A DNA stretch of 10,258 nucleotides, taken from NCBI GenBank assembly GCA_964650405.1, contig CAZYTO010000210.1:1-10258 (forward strand), in the 5' to 3' direction. Positions 6,704 to 10,258 of the stretch are shown here, in pieces (the stretch's first letter is position 1; every line of letters starts with the position of its first letter). Source of the DNA: CAZYTO01 sp964650405 (lineage in GTDB: Bacteria > Acidobacteriota > Thermoanaerobaculia > Gp7-AA8). A program made the translations under genes and the position numbers. The notes under the pieces were generated by a model, which saw only the letters and a list, made by a program, of their open reading frames with translations, did not search any database and was not told where the DNA came from.

Positions 6704-6757
6704 AGCGACCAGCGAATAAGCGACTAAGCGACTGAGCGAACAAGCGAATACGCGAAT
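6704..6757. repeat. Octamer tandem array AGCGANTA, upstream of the FAD gene
   Basis: About seven units with 8-bp period: AGCGACC, AGCGAATA, AGCGACTA, AGCGACTG, AGCGAACA, AGCGAATA, CGCGAAT. The array runs into the start codon of the FAD gene (ATG 6756-6758), leaving no room for a ribosome binding site. A sister array lies just after the same gene at 8444-8499. Confidence 0.85.
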
Positions 6758-8438
6758 GCCCCTCTCCCGCCGCGAGCTTCTCACCGCCTTCCTCGGCGCT
6801 CCGTTTGCGGCGATAGCTTGCCGTCGCACCCCTCGGGTCGAGCTTCCTCCCGGAGAGATTGCCGGCGCCTCGGACAGCGTCGGGCACCGGCTGCGCGCTG
6901 CCCATCGGGACCTGCCGGCGGCGGATGCCTGGACCTCGCGGGACGTCGTCATCGTCGGCGCAGGCATCGCCGGCCTGGCCGCCGCCTGGCGTTTCGCGCG
7001 GGCGGGCTTCGACGACTTCACCATTCTCGAGCTCGAGCCGGTGGCCGGCGGCACGGCACGTTCCGGTGTCTCGCCCGTCAGTGCCTATCCGTGGGGGGCG
7101 CACTACGTTCCCGCGCCGCTCGCTGAAGACCGGCTGCTCACCCGTCTTCTGACGGAGATGGGTGTCGTAGAGCGAACCGGCGACGACGGCCTGCCCGTCA
7201 TCGGCGAGCAATTCCTCGTGCGCGATCCCGACGAGCGGGTCTTCTACCGCGGCCGCTGGTATGAGGGCCTCTACCTGCAAGCCGGCGCGGGCGCGGACGA
7301 CCTGGGGGAGCTGAGAGCCTTTAACGACGAAGTAAACCGCTGGGCGGGGTGGCGGGACGGGAAGGGGAGGCGCGCCTTCGCCATCCCCGTCGCCGCGGCC
7401 AGCGATGACGCCGAGGTGCTGGCGCTCGACCGCATGACGATGGGGGAGTGGGTGGCCCGGCATGGCTGGCGCTCCCCGCGGCTGCACTGGCTCATCGACT
7501 ACGCCTGCCGCGACGACTACGGGGCCCACATGGACGACGTCAGCGCCTGGGCCGGCCTCTTCTACTTCGCCTCGCGCGTCGCTGGGCCCGGTAAGCCGAG
7601 CCAGCCCCTCATCACCTGGCCCGAGGGCAACGGGCGCATCGTCAACCACCTGGCCGGCTTCGCGCGCGGGCGGATCGAAACGGGGTGGCTGGTGACGGGG
7701 ATCGTGCCGGGTTTGGACGAGGGTGGAGAAGGCGAGCGGCCCACGGCGAGCGGCGAGCGGGATGCATCGTCGTCCGCTCCCGCTCCCGCTCGCGTCTCCG
7801 TCATCGCCCTCTCTCGTGACGGCCGCACGCTTCGCGGCATCCGTGCGAAGAGCGTCCTCTTCGCGGCGCCGCAGTTCCTGGCGTCCGCCGTCATCCGCGA
7901 CTACCGCGACGTCCGCGAATTCACGTACGGCTCGTGGCTCGTGGCCAACATCACCCTGCGCGACCGCCCGCGGCAGGGAGAGAGCTTCCCCCTGGCCTGG
8001 GACAACGTCCTCTACGAAAGCCCGGGCCTCGGCTATGTCGTGGCCACGCACCAGACCGGGAGCGACTACGGGCCCACGGTTCTGACCTACTACAACGCCC
8101 TCTGCGACACCGACCCGCGCGTGTCGCGGCAACGGCTGCTCTCCGCCGGCCGCGACGAGTGGGCCGAAGTCGTGCTCGCGGACCTCGGCCGCGCGCACCC
8201 GGACCTCCGCTCGCTGGCCACGCACCTCGACGTCATGCGCTGGGGCCACGCCATGGTGCGCCCGCGCCCGGGTCTCCTGACCAGCGGTGCACTCCAACGC
8301 GCCCGCCAGCCGCTCCGCGGCATCCACTTCGCCCAGTCCGACCTCAGCGGCGTCGCCCTCGTCGAAGAATCGCTCCACCACGGCGTCCGCGCCGCCGAGG
8401 AGATTCTCGGGGAGAGGGGTGGCGGGACGGTGCTGTGA
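6756..8438 (+). CDS. Tat-exported FAD-dependent amine-oxidase-like lipoprotein
   Basis: 560 aa. The N-terminus MPLSRRELLTAFLGAPFAAIAC carries a twin-arginine motif (SRRELL), a hydrophobic stretch and a lipobox-like end with C22, predicting export folded through Tat and lipid anchoring. An FAD-binding Rossmann motif VVIVGAGIAGLAAAWRFARAG starts near residue 64 (G68, G70, G73), with the ribose-binding acid in LELEP and the GG motif at 98-99. The C-terminal flavin motif GIHFAQSDLSGVALVEESLHHGVRAAEEIL spans 522-551. This is the flavin amine oxidase / protoporphyrinogen oxidase-like fold. The substrate cannot be read from sequence; in this setting a polyamine or related amine outside the cytoplasm is plausible. 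Residues 326-346 (GERPTASGERDASSSAPAPAR) are a low-complexity insert encoded by a dispersed repeat. The start is fixed by the Tat signal, although no Shine-Dalgarno site is visible; octamer repeat arrays flank the gene. Confidence 0.88.
   Translation: MPLSRRELLTAFLGAPFAAIACRRTPRVELPPGEIAGASDSVGHRLRAAHRDLPAADAWTSRDVVIVGAGIAGLAAAWRFARAGFDDFTILELEPVAGGTARSGVSPVSAYPWGAHYVPAPLAEDRLLTRLLTEMGVVERTGDDGLPVIGEQFLVRDPDERVFYRGRWYEGLYLQAGAGADDLGELRAFNDEVNRWAGWRDGKGRRAFAIPVAAASDDAEVLALDRMTMGEWVARHGWRSPRLHWLIDYACRDDYGAHMDDVSAWAGLFYFASRVAGPGKPSQPLITWPEGNGRIVNHLAGFARGRIETGWLVTGIVPGLDEGGEGERPTASGERDASSSAPAPARVSVIALSRDGRTLRGIRAKSVLFAAPQFLASAVIRDYRDVREFTYGSWLVANITLRDRPRQGESFPLAWDNVLYESPGLGYVVATHQTGSDYGPTVLTYYNALCDTDPRVSRQRLLSAGRDEWAEVVLADLGRAHPDLRSLATHLDVMRWGHAMVRPRPGLLTSGALQRARQPLRGIHFAQSDLSGVALVEESLHHGVRAAEEILGERGGGTVL
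7748..7793. repeat. GAGCGGCGAGCGGGA element, copy 2, inside the FAD gene
   Basis: GAGCGGCGAGCGGGA at 7748-7762 is identical to 3683-3697. It is followed by TGCATCGTCGTCCG (7763-7776), matching 3713-3725 apart from one missing base, and by the opposite arm TCCCGCTCGC (7784-7793), a perfect 10-bp complement of 7753-7762. The element keeps the reading frame. A further partial unit GGCGAGCGG lies at 7731-7739. Confidence 0.8.
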
Positions 8439-8443
8439 AGCTC

Positions 8444-8499
8444 CGCGACCAGCGAAATAAGCGAATAAGCGACTGAGCGACTAAGCGAATAAGCGATTT
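8444..8499. repeat. Octamer tandem array AGCGANTA, downstream of the FAD gene
   Basis: Units are CGCGACC, AGCGAAATA (one extra base), AGCGAATA, AGCGACTG, AGCGACTA, AGCGAATA and AGCGATTT, in the same orientation as the array at 6704-6757. Both arrays begin GCGACCAGCGAA. The array starts 5 bp after the stop codon of the FAD gene. There are no spacers, so it is not a CRISPR. Confidence 0.85.
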
Positions 8500-8672
8500 C
8501 CCAAATGCGATCCCGGTCACTGTCCGTTCGGCCCGGATGGTGCGATCATGTCTGCAACCACCAGACAGGCAGGAGCGGCGCGAGGGGCAATCCCGCACTT
8601 CGCGCGCCGTTCCGAGTTCACGACCGGCAGGAGCCGGCCGTCCGATCAACAACATCCCGGAGGAAAACCAAC

Positions 8673-8679
8673 AGGAGGG
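8673..8679 (+). promoter_or_regulatory. Strong ribosome binding site of the DUF5684 gene
   Basis: AGGAGGG stands 7 nt before the ATG at 8687; a second purine-rich run (GGAGGAAAA) lies further upstream at 8659-8667. It is the best Shine-Dalgarno site in the window and fixes this start over the longer open frame beginning at 8537. The 187 bp between the octamer array and this gene hold no gene. Confidence 0.75.
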
Positions 8680-8686
8680 AGTGCGT

Positions 8687-9094
8687 ATGGTCAATGTTCT
8701 CGGTTCGATGTTTCAGGATGCTCCGAATCCAGGGATCCCGCCCGCTCTCGCCGCCTTGAGCGGCATCTTCATGATTGTCTCGCTCGTCGTTGCCGTGATC
8801 CTCATCGCCTCGCTATGGAAGCTGTTCGAGAAGGCGGGCGAGCCGGGATGGGCGGCCATCGTGCCCATCTACAACTTGATCGTCATTCTCAAGATCGCCG
8901 GCAAGCCCATCTGGTGGATCATCCTCTTGTGCATCCCCCTGGTGAACATCATCGTGGGCATCCTCGTACTCATCGCCTTCGCCGCGCGGTTCGGCAAGGG
9001 TGTCGGCTATGCCCTGGGCATGCTCATCCTGCCGTTCATCTTTTACCCGCTGCTGGCCTTCGGCGACTCGCGTCTGAGCGCCGCGGCCGCCTGA
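8687..9094 (+). CDS. DUF5684-type integral membrane protein
   Basis: 135 aa with about four hydrophobic segments (near 20-43, 56-69, 74-99 and 106-125). The family pattern is clear: WKLFEKAGEPGWAAIVPIYN (44-63), then KPIWWIILLCIPLVNIIVGI (73-92), then RFGKGVGYALGMLILPFIFYP and a final LAFGDSRL. These features fit DUF5684, a family of small inner-membrane proteins without known function, sometimes next to signal peptidase genes. The start is set by the strong ribosome binding site. It is separated from the FAD gene by 248 bp and an octamer array and is closed by the terminator at 9120-9146, so it may be its own transcription unit. A link to the polyamine-type genes is only positional. Confidence 0.85.
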   Translation: MVNVLGSMFQDAPNPGIPPALAALSGIFMIVSLVVAVILIASLWKLFEKAGEPGWAAIVPIYNLIVILKIAGKPIWWIILLCIPLVNIIVGILVLIAFAARFGKGVGYALGMLILPFIFYPLLAFGDSRLSAAAA

Positions 9095-9119
9095 TTGCGA
9101 TACGACGAACAGCGAAGGC

Positions 9120-9146
9120 ACGGCCGGCGCGCGTTGCGCCGGCCGT
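9120..9146 (+). terminator. 11-bp perfect hairpin terminator after the DUF5684 gene
   Basis: ACGGCCGGCGC pairs perfectly with GCGCCGGCCGT around GCGTT and is followed by TTTCCC. It lies 25 bp after the stop codon at 9094. The T run is short, but the very GC-rich stem and the position fit an intrinsic terminator. Confidence 0.65.
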
Positions 9147-9180
9147 TTCCCGCCTTCCGGATCCTTCCGCCACGAAGTGC

Positions 9181-9186
9181 TAAACT
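9181..9186 (+). promoter_or_regulatory. Possible -10 box TAAACT before the secreted-protein gene
   Basis: TAAACT follows the terminator by 34 bp and would give a leader of about 30 nt containing the ribosome binding site GGGAG at 9210-9214. No good -35 match is visible. Confidence 0.35.
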
Positions 9187-9221
9187 CCGCCCCTCCAGAA
9201 TCCACGTCCGGGAGTCCTCAC

Positions 9222-10258
9222 ATGCGTACCTCTTTGCTGCTGCTGTTCGCCGCAGCCATGCTGGCGCCGTCCGCTTCGGCGGCGACCTTCGGAGAGCTGG
9301 TCGAGCGCTACAACAACCTCTCCACCGGTGAAGCCTCGACCGTCTCCAACGGAACATTCGCCATCGGCCACCTGAAGCTGGCCTTCACCGAGGGCAAGGC
9401 CGCTCCCGTGATGGCCGGCCACGACGTGGTGGGGCTCTTCTTCCAGGGTACCGGCACCCTGCAGTACGACGCCGCGCCGGCGGAAGCATCGCTCTCCGCG
9501 GTCAACACGCGGAAGGAATCGCACCTGAAGAGCGAGGGCGCGGCGCTCTCGGGGCCCGTCAATGAGGTCCTGCTGCTCTCCGGCGGCGTGCCGGTGCTGC
9601 AGATGACCGGCGCCGCCGCCGGCTCGCTGAGCGGTCCGTTCGCCGAGCACCAGTCGGAGTTCCACCGGGATGCCGACACGCCCGCCTCGCACGGACTCAT
9701 CCTCCAGAACCTCGGCGCGCCGGGAGCCCAGTACCTTCGCGCGGAGATCCGCAGCGGCCACGACGATCTCGTCTACGTCTTCGACACTGCCGACACGAAG
9801 AACGAGCTCTTCTACCTCCTGCGGCAGGCCTCGATGAACGACGCGTCGGGCCGGAAGCCGTTCTACCCGGTCATCCTGTCGGAGCAGCCCATCGGCCGTC
9901 CCGTCACCGCCTACGCTCCGCCGCCCTTCGTGCTGACGAGCGTCGACTACACCCTCACCGCCGACGGCGACAACGCCAAGCTCGCCGTGGCCGAGACCAT
10001 CCAGCGCCAGAGCGCCGACCAGAAGGCCGCGCGCTTCTCGCAGCTCGATTCGCTCTTCGTCCGCGAAGGCGTGGCCTGGCGGCACTTCCACGTCCTCAGC
10101 GCCTCCGACGCCACCGGGCGGTCGCTGCCGTTCCATCACGAAAACGGTGACCTCCTCGTCTCGCTCGACGGCATCAGCGGCGAGACCGTGAAGCTGGCCT
10201 TCACCATCGAAGGCGACTTCCTCATCCGGGAGAACGGCCACAACGCCTGGCAGCCCGG
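9222..10258 (+). CDS. Secreted protein, possibly the N-terminal part of an M1-like peptidase (3' end missing)
   Basis: 345 residues are visible and the frame is open to the window end. The start is supported by GGGAG 7 nt upstream and by a signal peptide right after it: MRTSLLLLFAAAMLAPSASA with cleavage expected near A20/A21. The mature part is rich in alternating beta-strand-like segments, for example FAIGHLKLAFTEGKAAPVMAG, GLFFQGTGTLQYDA and VDYTLTADGDNAKLAVAET. The last visible stretch, LAFTIEGDFLIRENGHNAWQP, resembles the sequence that leads into the catalytic domain of some M1-family aminopeptidase-like proteins. The HExxH zinc motif that would prove this lies beyond the window, so the peptidase call is tentative; a secreted beta-rich protein is certain enough. 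It probably starts a new transcription unit. Confidence 0.85.
   Translation, partial: MRTSLLLLFAAAMLAPSASAATFGELVERYNNLSTGEASTVSNGTFAIGHLKLAFTEGKAAPVMAGHDVVGLFFQGTGTLQYDAAPAEASLSAVNTRKESHLKSEGAALSGPVNEVLLLSGGVPVLQMTGAAAGSLSGPFAEHQSEFHRDADTPASHGLILQNLGAPGAQYLRAEIRSGHDDLVYVFDTADTKNELFYLLRQASMNDASGRKPFYPVILSEQPIGRPVTAYAPPPFVLTSVDYTLTADGDNAKLAVAETIQRQSADQKAARFSQLDSLFVREGVAWRHFHVLSASDATGRSLPFHHENGDLLVSLDGISGETVKLAFTIEGDFLIRENGHNAWQP

Larger units (their letters stand above)
6292..6755. other. 464-bp gap without a supported gene, packed with repeats
   Basis: An open frame of 143 codons on the + strand crosses this gap, but it is built from repeats, is rich in Arg/Ser, has no ribosome binding site and resembles nothing. 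The gap holds two 33-bp direct repeats, a perfect CCCTCTCCC hairpin, a terminator-like hairpin and an octamer array, listed separately. Between them is also a short AGCGCT/AGCGCT inverted repeat (6400-6419). Confidence 0.6.

Noticed and set aside
6288..6719. 143-codon plus-strand open frame overlapping the stop of the gene at 5506
   Set aside because: Translates the direct repeats and hairpins, lacks a ribosome binding site and looks like no protein family.
6498..8381. 627-codon minus-strand open frame opposite the FAD gene
   Set aside because: Same antisense composition, and it runs through the intergenic repeats.
8444..8499. Possible CRISPR array
   Set aside because: Units are 8 bp and directly adjacent with no spacers; no cas genes nearby.
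8537..8686. 50-codon N-terminal extension of the DUF5684 protein
   Set aside because: Hydrophilic Arg/Gln-rich sequence unlike the family; the strong ribosome binding site at 8673-8679 fixes the ATG at 8687.
8500..8686. Possible riboswitch in the leader of the DUF5684 gene
   Set aside because: Only short GC-rich hairpins (for example CCGGC/GCCGG) are seen; no known riboswitch core could be recognised.
9180..10241. 353-codon minus-strand open frame opposite the secreted protein
   Set aside because: Shadow of a frame with a good signal peptide and ribosome binding site on the + strand.

Overview
The window is GC-rich DNA (codon third positions overwhelmingly G/C) from a bacterium. All supported genes lie on the + strand. 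Several features are compatible with Acidobacteriota or a similar high-GC, repeat-rich phylum: few clear Shine-Dalgarno sites, TANNCT-like promoter boxes close to start codons, many dispersed repeats between genes, and a Tat-dependent lipoprotein. The phylum is an inference; there is no rRNA or other marker gene here.

Layout. Positions 2-673 are the C-terminal part of an isocitrate/isopropylmalate dehydrogenase family enzyme, a metabolic gene cut by the window start. From 843 to 8438 lies the interesting part, a probable polyamine-linked membrane gene cluster. Its genes are: a short S-adenosylmethionine decarboxylase (843-1208); a protein with two zinc ribbons, two DUF4178-like domains and a membrane-anchored outer domain (1199-3142); a 58-residue membrane peptide (3260-3436); a DUF350-type small membrane protein (3436-3660); a membrane-embedded spermidine-synthase-like aminopropyltransferase (3838-5343); an unrecognised membrane-anchored protein (5506-6291); and a Tat-exported, probably lipid-anchored FAD amine-oxidase-like protein (6756-8438). 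After it come a DUF5684-type membrane protein (8687-9094), a good hairpin terminator (9120-9146) and the start of a secreted protein, possibly the N-terminal part of an M1-like peptidase (9222 to the window end).

How the genes may work together. The decarboxylase would make decarboxylated AdoMet, the aminopropyl donor. The membrane aminopropyltransferase would use that donor at the membrane, and the exported flavoenzyme could act on an amine product outside. The DUF4178 and DUF350 proteins and the 58-aa peptide look like membrane partners. No ornithine, arginine or lysine decarboxylase and no agmatinase is present, so this is not simply a complete spermidine operon; the acceptor substrate is unknown.

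Repeats. Nearly every gap in the cluster holds a different repeat type: a GAAGGGCGAAGGA inverted repeat, a GAGCGGCGAGCGGGA element, a 26-bp nested palindrome, 33-bp direct repeats with CCCTCTCCC hairpins, and two AGCGANTA octamer arrays flanking the FAD gene. The GAGCGGCGAGCGGGA element also occurs in frame inside the FAD gene, where it encodes a low-complexity insert. No tRNA, rRNA, transposase or CRISPR array was seen.
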